A DNA stretch of 64,000 nucleotides, taken from Poriferisodalis sp963663635 (GTDB taxonomy: Bacteria; Actinomycetota; Acidimicrobiia; Acidimicrobiales; Poriferisodalaceae). Position 1 is the stretch's first letter, and each line of letters opens with the position of its first letter. Positions 43,445 to 51,673 of this stretch are shown here, piece after piece. The notes below the pieces were generated by a model, which was not told where the DNA came from, did not search any database, and saw only the letters and a program-made list of their open reading frames with translations. The stretch spans positions 744,001 to 808,000 of the forward strand of contig CAXXMY010000011.1 of the NCBI GenBank assembly GCA_963663635.2, in the 5' to 3' direction. Both the position numbers and the translations under genes were made by a program.

Positions 43445-43498
43445 GCCTGAATCAGTGAGCCTGAATCAGTGAGCCTGAATCAGTGAGCCTGTTTCCGT
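43443..43498 (+). repeat. 14-bp tandem repeat across a gene junction
   Basis: GAGCCTGAATCAGT occurs three times in perfect tandem (43443, 43457, 43471), then once diverged as GAGCCTGTTTCCGT (43485). It begins at the stop of the SMP-30 gene and ends at the GTG of the hydrolase gene. Each perfect unit contributes GTGAGCCTGAATCAGTGA, a five-codon open frame. Confidence 0.92.
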
Positions 43499-44276
43499 GA
43501 GCAACATCTTCCGCTGGTCCTACGGCGACCACGATGCGCCGGTCTTGCTGTGCCTGCACGGCATCGGCTCGTGCGCCGATGCCTTCTTGGGGCAGCGTCC
43601 GCTGGCGGAGCGGCTGGGCATGCGGCTGGTGTCGTGGGATGCGCCCGGCTACCGCTATTCGGCCGACCCCGACTGCGCCCCCGGCATTGACGGCTGGGCT
43701 GATGCGGCTGCGTCGCAGATTGCCGCTGAGTCTCATGGGCCGGTTGCCGTGCTTGGCGTTTCGTGGGGCGGGGTCACCGCGACGCGCCTCGTCCTGCGGC
43801 ATCCTCACTTGGTTTCGTCGCTCATCCTGGCCGACTCCAGCGCTGGCGCCGGAACCAAGCCCGAGCAGGCGGCGGCGATGCGAGCTCGAGCGGTGGACTT
43901 TGTCGACCTCGGCGCACAGGGCTTTGCTGCCGCACGCACGCAGCGGCTCGTCAGCGCTGGCGCGTCCGACGAGCTGCGGGTCCATGTTGCTGAGATGATG
44001 ATTCCCTCGATTCGCATGCCCTGCTACCAGTGGGCGTGCGACTCGATGGCCGAAGCCAATCACTACGCCGATCTTGAGCGCATCGACACGCCGACGCTTG
44101 TTGTGGTGGGGGAGCACGACGAGGTCACTCCTCCGCGAGCCTCCGAACGTCTCGCAAACGGCATCGCCGGAGCCCACCTCGAGATCATCGCCGACGCGGG
44201 TCACCTGGCCAACCAGGAACAGCCGGACGCGTTCAACGAGGTGATCGCCGGATTCCTTGACGGCGTGCCGCGCTGA
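43497..44276 (+). CDS. Alpha/beta hydrolase
   Basis: Serine hydrolase of 259 residues. Catalytic triad is visible: nucleophile elbow 'VLGVSWGGVTATRL', Asp in 'VVVGEHDEVTPPRASE', and His in 'ADAGHLANQEQPDAF'. The oxyanion region is 'LLCLHGIGSCADAFLG'. Likely a lactone, ester or C-C bond hydrolase acting with the SMP-30 protein just upstream (inference from pairing). GTG 43497 lies within the final repeat unit; the perfect repeats upstream place alternative GTGAGC starts at 14-nt steps, none in the right frame for a longer product. Confidence 0.88.
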   Translation: MSNIFRWSYGDHDAPVLLCLHGIGSCADAFLGQRPLAERLGMRLVSWDAPGYRYSADPDCAPGIDGWADAAASQIAAESHGPVAVLGVSWGGVTATRLVLRHPHLVSSLILADSSAGAGTKPEQAAAMRARAVDFVDLGAQGFAAARTQRLVSAGASDELRVHVAEMMIPSIRMPCYQWACDSMAEANHYADLERIDTPTLVVVGEHDEVTPPRASERLANGIAGAHLEIIADAGHLANQEQPDAFNEVIAGFLDGVPR

Positions 44277-44327
44277 GGGGACTTGAGTCGGGCCTGTGCG
44301 GCGCTGGTGAGCGAACTGGCGCGCGGA

Positions 44328-45107
44328 TCAGCGTGGCGGCAGGCGGATGCCGCCGTCGACGCGGATGACCTCGCCATTCATGTACGGGTTGGTGATGCAC
44401 TCCATCACCATGAAGGCCAGTTCCTCGCCGTAGCCGAGCCGTTTGGGGAACAGCACGCTTTGGCCGAGGTGTGCTTTGAACTGGTCGGCCTGCTCGCCCT
44501 CGCCGTAGATCGGCGTGTCGATAAGGCCCGGAGCGATGGTGTTGACACGGATACCGGTGGCGGAGAGATCGCGAGCAATCGGCAGCGTCATTCCGACGAC
44601 ACCGCCTTTGGACGCCGAGTACGCGGCCTGACCGATCTGGCCGTCGAACGCGGCGACGGAGGCCATGTTCACGACGGCGCCACGAGAGCCGTCGTCATCG
44701 GCCGGCTCGGTCTTGGCCATCGCCGAGGCGGCTTGGGCCAGCATGTTGAACGTGCCGATCAGATTCACGTTGATGACGAAGCTGAACTGACCGAGGTCCA
44801 TCGGGACGTTGTTGCGGTCGATAGTGCGACCCGCGCGTCCGAGGCCGGCTGAGTTCACGAGGGCCCGCAGCGGGCCCATCTCCGATGCGGCATCCACTGC
44901 GGCTTGAGTGTCGTCGACGCTGGTGACGTCACAGCGCACGAACAGGCCGCCGATCTCCGAAGCCACCGCGGCTCCGAGATCTTCTTGCAGGTCGGCGATG
45001 ACGACGTGTGCGCCAGCGTCGGCGAGCTGGCGTGCGCTGGCCTCGCCGATGCCGGACGCTCCGCCGGTGACGATGGCTGAAGCTCCGTTGAGGTTCATTC
45101 GCGGCAT
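44328..45107 (-). CDS. SDR, 3-hydroxyacyl-CoA dehydrogenase type 2-like
   Basis: NAD-dependent SDR of 259 residues. Seen: 'AIVTGGASGIGEASARQLAD', 'ALVNSAGLGRAGRTIDRNN', catalytic Ser in 'AVVNMASVAAFDGQIGQAAY', then YSASKGG with Tyr and Lys. 'LIDTPIYGEG' and 'NPYMNGEVIRVDGGIRLPPR' are typical of the HSD10/type 2 3-hydroxyacyl-CoA dehydrogenase group, suggesting a beta-oxidation step (family knowledge). AGGAGGG precedes the ATG. It converges with the alpha/beta hydrolase gene. Confidence 0.9.
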   Translation of the reverse strand: MPRMNLNGASAIVTGGASGIGEASARQLADAGAHVVIADLQEDLGAAVASEIGGLFVRCDVTSVDDTQAAVDAASEMGPLRALVNSAGLGRAGRTIDRNNVPMDLGQFSFVINVNLIGTFNMLAQAASAMAKTEPADDDGSRGAVVNMASVAAFDGQIGQAAYSASKGGVVGMTLPIARDLSATGIRVNTIAPGLIDTPIYGEGEQADQFKAHLGQSVLFPKRLGYGEELAFMVMECITNPYMNGEVIRVDGGIRLPPR

Positions 45108-45263
45108 CTGGACGCCCTCCTGATTGCGAACAAGTGATGTGCGGTCGGGGCTCTCGGACCGCGGGACGCGATGACGTTAGCCGTCGCAGCCGCAGCTGCG
45201 GTGGGCCGGCGGGGCACGGCGAGGCGGGGTGTTTCTTCCTCGGTTACCGTCGATGAAGACCGG

Positions 45264-45269
45264 TAGCGT
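45264..45269 (+). promoter_or_regulatory. Candidate -10 for MFS transporter gene
   Basis: TAGCGT 11 nt before ATG 45281. ATG 45272 would be only 2 nt away, so the downstream ATG is preferred with a very short leader. Confidence 0.45.
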
Positions 45270-45280
45270 CAATGTTCGCT

Positions 45281-46735
45281 ATGTCCGATTCGGCCTCCGA
45301 GATCGCGGCCCGTCGGAACCCGGTCGCTGCATCAGATTCCGGTGCTGCTGAGACGGCGACGTCCCAAGCGGCCTCAGCTGACGTCATCGGCAACGGCGTC
45401 GCACAGCCTGAGCCGGGCAGTCATGTGAACAGCCTCGCCCCGCCTGCGCTGGCTCGGGGAGGCGGCGCAGCGCAAGGCCGGTCAGACACGTTCGCCTCGC
45501 TTCGGGTGCCTGCATTCCGCGCCCTGTGGTGGAGCGGGATCTTCTCGTTCATGAGCATTCAGATGCAGTTCCTGCTGCGAAGCCTGCTCGCCTGGGATCT
45601 GACCGAGCGGGAAGGCGCGCTCGGTCTCGTGTACTTCTGCTTTGGCCTGGCGCTGCTGGTGTCAACCCCGCTCGGCGGCGTGGCGGCTGACCGGCTGTCC
45701 AAGCGCAGCCTCATGCTTGCCGGTCAGCTGATTCTGACCATGACCGCGATCGGCATGGGCGCCGCTATCGCTTCCGGTGCCATCCGGTTCTGGATGCTCT
45801 TGATCTCGGGCGGCCTGCAAGGGCTGATGTTCGGTTTGATCGGACCGGCGCGCATCTCGATGACCACTGATCTCGTTGGCCGCGAGAGGATTGGCAATGC
45901 GATCACGCTGTCGTCGCTGTCACTGAGCGGGAGCCGGATCTTCGCTCCCTCGCTCGCGAGCCTGCTGGCCGCAATGGCCTTCTTCGGCCTGGCCGGCGCC
46001 TATTTCGTCTCCGCCGTCATCGCCGCAGTGAGCGTCTTTTTGCTGCTGCCGCTGCCCGACACCGGCACGGCCGTGAGTCGTGCCGCCGCGGCGGCGGGCT
46101 CGGCTGCCCCGGTGAGCGTGGCGCGACGCAATCCGCTGAAGGACATTGCTGAGGGCGTCATGTACGCCAGAGCGCGACGAGACCTGCGCCGTTCGATTCT
46201 GATCTCGACGGCAGTCATCATGTTCGGCTTCAACTACATCGCGTTCATGCCGGCGCTGGTCGAAGATGTCTTCGGCCGCAGCGAGATCTTCGTCGGCCTG
46301 CTCACCACTGCGACGGCATTGGGTGCCGTCCCGGCAGCCGCGTTCTTGGCGTCGCGGGCTGACTCGTCTGCTGCGGGCTCCATGCTGATCGGCTTGGGCT
46401 TTCTGTTCGGCCTCACCGTGGCCGGACTGGGTGGAGCCCCGACGATCTGGGTGGCCATGCTGATCGCGGTCGGTGTCGGCGCTGCGGCCACGGGGTTCAT
46501 GACGCTGGGCCAGACCTTGGTGATGCGCTACAGCGACGACGCCCACCAGGGACGCATGCAGTCGCTCGTGCAGCTTTCCTTCGCCGGTTTCGGCCTCGCG
46601 GCATTGCCCATTGGCGTGTTCATGGAGTGGACCGGTCAGCGGTGGGGCTTGGCGACCATGGGTGCCGCAGTGACCGCCTCGATGCTGATTTACGTGCTGA
46701 CGGCACCTCGATCCGAGCACCGCGAAGCCGCTTGA
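45281..46735 (+). CDS. MFS transporter, EntS-like
   Basis: Major facilitator of 484 residues with about 12 membrane segments after a hydrophilic N-terminus of 75 residues. Seen: 'FASLRVPAFRALWWSGIFSF' (the start typical of the EntS/macrolide exporter-like group), the loop 2-3 motif 'GGVAADRLSKRSLMLAGQL', and 'HQGRMQSLVQLSFAGFGLAA' in the C-terminal half. ATG 45281 is favoured by the -10. Probably an exporter; cargo unknown. It converges with the polymerase gene, the stops lying 4 nt apart. Confidence 0.87.
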   Translation: MSDSASEIAARRNPVAASDSGAAETATSQAASADVIGNGVAQPEPGSHVNSLAPPALARGGGAAQGRSDTFASLRVPAFRALWWSGIFSFMSIQMQFLLRSLLAWDLTEREGALGLVYFCFGLALLVSTPLGGVAADRLSKRSLMLAGQLILTMTAIGMGAAIASGAIRFWMLLISGGLQGLMFGLIGPARISMTTDLVGRERIGNAITLSSLSLSGSRIFAPSLASLLAAMAFFGLAGAYFVSAVIAAVSVFLLLPLPDTGTAVSRAAAAAGSAAPVSVARRNPLKDIAEGVMYARARRDLRRSILISTAVIMFGFNYIAFMPALVEDVFGRSEIFVGLLTTATALGAVPAAAFLASRADSSAAGSMLIGLGFLFGLTVAGLGGAPTIWVAMLIAVGVGAAATGFMTLGQTLVMRYSDDAHQGRMQSLVQLSFAGFGLAALPIGVFMEWTGQRWGLATMGAAVTASMLIYVLTAPRSEHREAA

Positions 46736-46739
46736 GACG

Positions 46740-49301
46740 TCAATCAGAAAACTCGGACTCGGAGACCTCGGCAACAATGGAGGTCTCTGACAGGCTGGTG
46801 CGAATGTCGGTGTCCGCGACGGCGGGGACGTCGGGGCACCAGCGAGACATCGCTGCCTCGAGCGTTCGCTTCACCACGGCGGCAACGGCGGGTGCGTCGG
46901 CATCGTCGCATTCGATGACGACGCTGTCGTGGACGGTCTGCACCGCGACAGCCGTCGGGAACTCGGCCAGCACCTCGTGGAGGCGTGCGTACGCGTCGAG
47001 CATCACGTCCGCGACGCCGCCCTGGATGGGGGCGTTGCGGTAGGCGTTGGCCATCTGGCCGACGCGGGTGTGCAAGGCCCGGTTCAGTAGGAACGCCTGG
47101 TCGGCATCTCCCATCGTTGCCCCGACTTCGTCGACGACAGCGCGCCGAAGGTGCCGTTGTTCGAGCAGCTTTTCGACGGCGGGTCGCATTGGGGCGCCGG
47201 AAGGGACAACTGGCGGCACTAGCTCGAAGCGGGCGAGCACCGAGCGCCACACGGCAGCGGGCCGAGGCTTCGCCGAGCAGCCGACGACCGCAGCGGCTTC
47301 GCCGAGCACCCAATCGACGGAGAAGGTGAATTGCTGGCGACGGCCGGCGGGTGTGTGCGAGGCGAACGACTGCGGCGAGCCGTCGCGCCGGACGACCACC
47401 GGAGCCGCAAACGACAGCGCCCATGCCACCTCGGCGACATCGACGTCGGCGTGTCCAAGCAGGTGGACGTCGCCGATGCCGTGGCCCGGCGCCGCCGACT
47501 GCTCGGCGTGCAGCATCTGGCGGTGGACTTCTTCCGCGCTGTGATGGCGTGCCTGGTGGGCGCGCAACGCTCTGCGGGCGCTGTCGGTGCGTGGCCATAG
47601 CGCATGGAGCCGCAGCGTCAGCGGCCAGCCAGCATCCAGCTTGGTTGCCGCAAAGTGCCCGATGAATTTGTCGCGCTCTTCTACCCATTTCGCGATGCCC
47701 GGATAGGCGCCGAGGTACGCCGCAATGAGCTCGTCGGCTTCGCCGCGACTAGTCGGGACACCGGCATCGGTGAGTCCGCGTGACAGGCCAGCGCCACGCT
47801 GGCCGTAGAGGATCCCGAAGTTGATGCGCTTGGCCTTGGTGCGGAACTCTTCGTATCGGGATCGGTCGAGAGCGGCGAGGCCCGCCGGTCCGCCCATGTG
47901 CACGCCGAACATGCGCTCGGCGGTCGCGGTGTGGATGTCGAGCCCCTGCTCAAACGCTGTACGCAAGCCGTGGTCGCCTGCGAGCTGGGTTGCAAAGCGG
48001 AGTTCGGCTTGGCTCAGGTCGGAGTAGACGAACACCCGCCCAGACCCCGGTGACATGAAGGGCTTCAGACGCGGAGTGAAGTTCTGTGCGTTCGGGTTGC
48101 GGCTTGCCAGACGCCCGGTGTTGGTGCCCACAACCTGCAGGTATTCGGGGTGCAGCCGGCCGTCGGGCCCCAGGTGATCGCGCATTGCGTGTCCGTATGT
48201 GCCGAGCGTCTTGGACAGGTCTCGGTAGGTGAGCAGTGCTGTGCAGATCTCGCCGCCGATGCCTGCGAGCACAGAAGCTCCGAGCGAATCGGTGGGCGCC
48301 AGGGGGCGGGTGCGGCCGTCGGTTGCGAGCGTCCACGCCTGAACCCGTTCGGGCGCGCATCGGTTGAGCACCTCGCGGGCCTGCTGCTCGCTGTCGGGAT
48401 TCCAGCTGGGTTCGAGACCCGCACCAAACAGATCGGCCTGCCCGCCGCCGGTGAGCTCAGCCAGACGCGTCAGGACCTCGGCGCGGCGGATCTCCAGACC
48501 CGACAGCTCGCCATCCCAACCGTCGGCATCGAAGGGCAAGCCGGCGCGCTCCATGCGGTCGAGGAACGGTCTCGCTGCCTGTTCGAGCCGGCACACCTCG
48601 TCGAGTCCGGCTTCTCCCAGGCGAGCGCGCAATCGGTCCGACACCCACAGGGTTTCGACAGCGTCCGCAGCGGCATACGCGATCTGCACATCGCTGAGCG
48701 GGCCGTTGGCGGAGTACGAAAGCTGCGTCGTGGCCTTGCCGACGACGCTCAGCCCGAGGTATCGCTCGGCGGCCCACGCCAGCCCGTGAAAGAAGCTGAA
48801 TCCAGTGAGGCCCTGATGCAGCAGGGCATCGGCGAGCTGCGCGTCCCACCAGCGCAGGGACTCGACCGGAGCGCCGGCCGCACGTGCCGGCTCGATGAGA
48901 TGGGTGTCGATCACTCGGTCGTCGAAGGTGGCATTCCATGCATCGGCGGCCAGATCTGGCGCCCGCAGCGCCTCGTCGAGCGCGACGGCCAGCTCCTTGA
49001 GGCTGTGCTGGGCGACATCGACCACCCAGCTGCGCTCGCTGCCGTTTGCCGCGCGCGTGGCCGCCGAGATGACCCGCAGCACGGGAACCTGGCCGCGAGC
49101 GCCCACCGCGAACGTCTCATAGACCGTCTCGGTGTCAATCGCTCGAGCCACTGAGGTGGCCAACGCATCGACGAAGTCTCCGAGGCCGTCGGGACCCACC
49201 ACGCTGACCGGCACTGCGGCGGGATCCTTCGTCGACACAGGTCGTGGATCGAGCCATCGTGCGTCGGCTGCGCCGTCGGCGACATCGGCTGCGGAGTCCA
49301 C
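46740..49301 (-). CDS. Family A DNA polymerase with DEDD 3'-5' exonuclease and large insertion
   Basis: Pol I-like polymerase of 853 residues without a 5' nuclease domain. Exonuclease residues are complete: DTE at 56-58, 'NATFDD' at 123-128, 'YAAAD' at 209-213. Polymerase motif A 'SDLSQAELRF' is at 427-436, motif B 'RTKAKRINFGILYGQ' at 487-501, motif C 'VHDSVVIE' at 790-797. The actinobacterial bifunctional exonuclease/polymerase is usually about 550-570 residues. The extra length is mainly between 'YPGIAKWVEERDKF' (to 547) and 'ANAYRNAPIQGG' (from 751), where normal Pol I has about 45 residues; about 170 are inserted. GTG 49301 stands 6 nt after TAGGGT. A repair or gap-filling role is likely. 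Confidence 0.9.
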   Translation of the reverse strand: MDSAADVADGAADARWLDPRPVSTKDPAAVPVSVVGPDGLGDFVDALATSVARAIDTETVYETFAVGARGQVPVLRVISAATRAANGSERSWVVDVAQHSLKELAVALDEALRAPDLAADAWNATFDDRVIDTHLIEPARAAGAPVESLRWWDAQLADALLHQGLTGFSFFHGLAWAAERYLGLSVVGKATTQLSYSANGPLSDVQIAYAAADAVETLWVSDRLRARLGEAGLDEVCRLEQAARPFLDRMERAGLPFDADGWDGELSGLEIRRAEVLTRLAELTGGGQADLFGAGLEPSWNPDSEQQAREVLNRCAPERVQAWTLATDGRTRPLAPTDSLGASVLAGIGGEICTALLTYRDLSKTLGTYGHAMRDHLGPDGRLHPEYLQVVGTNTGRLASRNPNAQNFTPRLKPFMSPGSGRVFVYSDLSQAELRFATQLAGDHGLRTAFEQGLDIHTATAERMFGVHMGGPAGLAALDRSRYEEFRTKAKRINFGILYGQRGAGLSRGLTDAGVPTSRGEADELIAAYLGAYPGIAKWVEERDKFIGHFAATKLDAGWPLTLRLHALWPRTDSARRALRAHQARHHSAEEVHRQMLHAEQSAAPGHGIGDVHLLGHADVDVAEVAWALSFAAPVVVRRDGSPQSFASHTPAGRRQQFTFSVDWVLGEAAAVVGCSAKPRPAAVWRSVLARFELVPPVVPSGAPMRPAVEKLLEQRHLRRAVVDEVGATMGDADQAFLLNRALHTRVGQMANAYRNAPIQGGVADVMLDAYARLHEVLAEFPTAVAVQTVHDSVVIECDDADAPAVAAVVKRTLEAAMSRWCPDVPAVADTDIRTSLSETSIVAEVSESEFSD

Positions 49302-49307
49302 GAGCGC

Positions 49308-49313
49308 ACCCTA
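49308..49313 (-). promoter_or_regulatory. Polymerase gene leaderless -10 element
   Basis: Minus-strand TAGGGT ends 6 nt before GTG 49301. Confidence 0.5.
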
Positions 49314-49487
49314 GGACGGACCTGTGACAGCCACCGGACGGCCGCCGAAGAGGCGGGTCGCCACGCGGTGTGGCTCCGGTCGGGCTCAGGCCAAGGAAAT
49401 CGATCGAGTGATGCGTACGGTCGGATGTGCCTACCGCAGCGACACGGACCGATCGGGCCCTTGGCGCGTCCTGCCCCATTATGTCGC

Positions 49488-49516
49488 GTGACAAGCGACG
49501 CTTGTCGCACTACTTT
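49488..49516 (+). promoter_or_regulatory. higBA promoter with perfect palindromic operator
   Basis: GACAAGCG-A-CGCTTGTC (49490-49506) is a perfect inverted repeat around 49498. It overlaps GTGACA (49488-49493), which is 17 nt from TACTTT (49511-49516). The -10 ends 6 nt before GTG 49523. HigA binding here would block polymerase. Confidence 0.65.
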
Positions 49517-49522
49517 GTGCGG

Positions 49523-49801
49523 GTGATTCGTTCGTTCCGGCACAGGGGTCTTCGGGCCCTATATGCCGGAAGGAGACCCAAAGGAGTGAATCCCGAACAC
49601 GTTCGCAAGTTGACCCGCATACTCGCAGTGCTTGACCACAGCACCCAACCGAGTGACATGGACCTCCCGGGATTCCGGGTGCATGTGCTGACCGGCGATC
49701 TCAAGGGCCATTATGCGGTCTCGGTATCGGGGAACTGGCGAGTGACGTATTGGTTCGAGGACGGACACGCGGCCGATGTGAACTACGTCGACTATCACTG
49801 A
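49523..49801 (+). CDS. higB: HigB-type toxin (RelE superfamily)
   Basis: Ribosome-dependent mRNA interferase by family. 92 residues from GTG 49523, chosen from the -10 spacing; the frame is open upstream but lies before the promoter. Seen: 'MIRSFRHRGLRALYAGRRPK', 'VNPEHVRKLTRILAVLDHST', and the C-terminal beta strands 'GHYAVSVSGNWRVTYWFEDG', typical HigB. The toxin precedes the antitoxin, the signature HigBA order, with a gap of 10 nt. Confidence 0.92.
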   Translation: MIRSFRHRGLRALYAGRRPKGVNPEHVRKLTRILAVLDHSTQPSDMDLPGFRVHVLTGDLKGHYAVSVSGNWRVTYWFEDGHAADVNYVDYH

Positions 49802-49811
49802 GGAGCCAGCC

Positions 49812-50111
49812 ATGCCGATGCAGCATCCGCCCCATCCGGGCGAAGTTGTCAAGTGGGAGTGCTTGGCGCCGCTGGGACTGACCGTTAAGCGGGCGGCGCT
49901 CGGATTGGGTGTCACCCGGCAAGCGCTGTCGAGTCTCGTCAATGGCCGCAGCGGTGTGTCGACCGAAATGGCGTGCCGGTTGTCCGCGGCGTTCGGCTCA
50001 TCGCCCGAGACATGGCTGCGCATGCAGATGGCCCATGACCTTTGGGAAGCCCGTGAGCGCCTCGCGTCGGTCGCGGTGGAGCGCTTCTCAGAGGATTCTC
50101 CGGCAGCGTGA
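49812..50111 (+). CDS. higA: HigA-type antitoxin (XRE family)
   Basis: Antitoxin and autorepressor of the HigBA pair, 99 residues. Seen: 'HPPHPGEVVKWECLAPLGLT' at the start, then the HTH 'VKRAALGLGVTRQALSSLVN' and 'VSTEMACRLSAAFGSSPETW' followed by L and MQ, the HigA signature. GAGGAG precedes ATG 49812. It ends before a 256-nt stretch with no recognisable gene. Confidence 0.92.
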   Translation: MPMQHPPHPGEVVKWECLAPLGLTVKRAALGLGVTRQALSSLVNGRSGVSTEMACRLSAAFGSSPETWLRMQMAHDLWEARERLASVAVERFSEDSPAA

Positions 50112-50367
50112 CAACCGGCCAGTGACGGCGCCGCGGTGCATGTCGTTGCGTTTGCTTCGCTGCCTTTAGCGGTGGCCTACGGGCCGCAACCAACCTTCGT
50201 TGTTTCGCGCAGCGTCCGTGGCCCCATCGCGTTACGAGGTGACCGCAATACGCACTTCTTCATCTGGGTCGCAGTGCGCAGTGCCTTCCCCGCCTTGAGG
50301 ACCAACCGATCTGATCAGTACCGCCGTTCGAGGACACAGCCAGTCGGCATCGGGATCATCTCGCCAC
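50112..50367. other. Non-coding stretch after higA
   Basis: I see no gene, tRNA-like fold or clear repeat here. Together with the weak small frame beyond it, the gap between higA and the aminotransferase gene is 413 nt. Confidence 0.5.
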
Positions 50368-50454
50368 TCAGCGCACCAGTCCCTTGATGTCGTACCAGTA
50401 GGCGTCGCCGAGGTGACCTAGCGCGACGTCCCTGATCGCGACGGGGCAATTCAC
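50368..50454 (-). CDS. Possible 28-residue leaderless ORF
   Basis: GTG 50454 opens a 28-codon frame containing 'GHLGDAYWYDIKGLVR' and ending TGA. A minus-strand TATGCT (50461-50466) ends exactly 6 nt upstream, the spacing seen at about twenty other starts here. The peptide is not recognised; it may instead be the tail of a decayed gene. It is downstream of and collinear with the class IV aminotransferase. Confidence 0.3.
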   Translation of the reverse strand: MNCPVAIRDVALGHLGDAYWYDIKGLVR

Positions 50455-50458
50455 GGGT

Positions 50459-50486
50459 CCAGCATAAAATATCCAGCATAAAATAT
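50459..50486 (-). repeat. Perfect 2 x 14-bp AT-rich tandem repeat with -10-like elements
   Basis: CCAGCATAAAATAT repeats exactly at 50459 and 50473. Each unit carries TATGCT on the minus strand. It is by far the most AT-rich stretch of the area and may be a tandem promoter. Confidence 0.7.
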
Positions 50487-50524
50487 ATTGCGCGCCCAGC
50501 CTGCGGGCCGCTTGTCCGGTTCGT

Positions 50525-51598
50525 TCAGCACGGGTACTGCACCTCGATGAAGTCGTCCGGCGAGCCGCCGCCGGCAACCGTCTCGGCCTCGATGATTTCG
50601 TGCAGTCGCTTCGCCACCGGACCCACCTTGCCGTCGCCGATCGGGGCACCGTCCCACTCCACCACCGGGAAGACGTGGGTGTCGCCTCCGGTCATGATGA
50701 GTTCGGCACCCGCGCGAGCCTCGGCCGCCCGCAGCGGCCGCTGCTGCACGTCTCGCAGCAGCTCGTCGTCGCACAGGGGTCCACGGGCAAGCTCCAGCAG
50801 GCGCCGCATGGTGGTGCCGTGCAGGATGCCCTCGAACGGGGGAGTGACGAGGACACCGTCGTGGCTCACACTGCACACGTTCAGCACGCACGCTTCGGCA
50901 ATGAATCCGTCTTCGTCGACGATGATCCCGAACGTCCCGCCGCCGTCTGCCGCTTCGAGATGTGTCAGCACGTTCAGCAGGTAGTTGTTCGACTTGATCT
51001 GCGCGAGCAACGGCGGTTTCATCGGCGTTTCGCTGACGGTGGCCTCATGGAAGCCGTCCCTCATCGGATCGAAGCCCCCGGAGCCGAAGCTCATCGGGTC
51101 GAGCACGACGCAGTAGAAGCAAGGCTCTTCGCACTCGGCGGGCATGAACGAGAATCCGCCGGGTCCTGCTGTCAGCCAGTACCGGACGATGCCGTTGCGG
51201 GCGCCCGACGATGCAGCCGTGTCGGTGACCATCTGGATCAAATCGTCGCGGGTCCACGGGACGTTGAGGCGGGCCCCCTCCGCGCTCGCCAGCAGCCGGT
51301 CGATGTGGATGCCGAGACGGTAGAGCCGGCCGTTCACCAAAGAGCAGGTGTCGAAGACTCCATGCCCACGGTGGACCATGTGGTCGTCGAGCGGCACCGT
51401 CATGAGCGCCCGATCGGTGACGACTCCACCCAGGTAGGAACTGAACATGGCGTAGCAGCCGCGTTTGCCCTCACGCTTTGCTGCCATGCGCTCGACGGCT
51501 TCGGTGGCGCTGAGGATCCGTTGGGCGGGGCGTACGCTCGCGCTCGGTTCGCTCGACGTGACGGTGCTGCCGTGCGTTGAGACTGTCCCCAGTGCCAC
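50525..51598 (-). CDS. Class IV PLP aminotransferase (branched-chain/D-amino acid/ADC lyase type)
   Basis: Fold-type IV PLP enzyme of 357 residues. Seen: 'DDHMVHRGHGVFDTCSLVNG', the usual dimer/PLP phosphate region start; 'ARNGIVRYWLTAGPGGFSF' ; the Schiff-base Lys in 'LLAQIKSNNYLLNVL'; and 'DEDGFIAEACVLNVCSVSHD' and 'GILHGTTMRRLLELA' for the PLP phosphate cup. The sub-activity cannot be assigned; a D-amino-acid or branched-chain type enzyme is as likely as aminodeoxychorismate lyase. GTG 51598 stands 6 nt after TAATAT. Divergent from pgsA. Confidence 0.87.
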   Translation of the reverse strand: MALGTVSTHGSTVTSSEPSASVRPAQRILSATEAVERMAAKREGKRGCYAMFSSYLGGVVTDRALMTVPLDDHMVHRGHGVFDTCSLVNGRLYRLGIHIDRLLASAEGARLNVPWTRDDLIQMVTDTAASSGARNGIVRYWLTAGPGGFSFMPAECEEPCFYCVVLDPMSFGSGGFDPMRDGFHEATVSETPMKPPLLAQIKSNNYLLNVLTHLEAADGGGTFGIIVDEDGFIAEACVLNVCSVSHDGVLVTPPFEGILHGTTMRRLLELARGPLCDDELLRDVQQRPLRAAEARAGAELIMTGGDTHVFPVVEWDGAPIGDGKVGPVAKRLHEIIEAETVAGGGSPDDFIEVQYPC

Positions 51599-51604
51599 AT
51601 GCCG

Positions 51605-51610
51605 ATATTA
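51605..51610 (-). promoter_or_regulatory. Class IV aminotransferase leaderless -10 element
   Basis: Minus-strand TAATAT ends 6 nt before GTG 51598. Confidence 0.5.
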
Positions 51611-51667
51611 CGTGGGCTGGTGCTCGGCTCAGGGAGCCTCCGGCACCGGTGCCTGGGCGGGGTCGCG

Positions 51668-51673
51668 TAGCCT
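51668..51673 (+). promoter_or_regulatory. pgsA near-leaderless -10 element
   Basis: TAGCCT ends 9 nt before ATG 51683. Confidence 0.5.
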
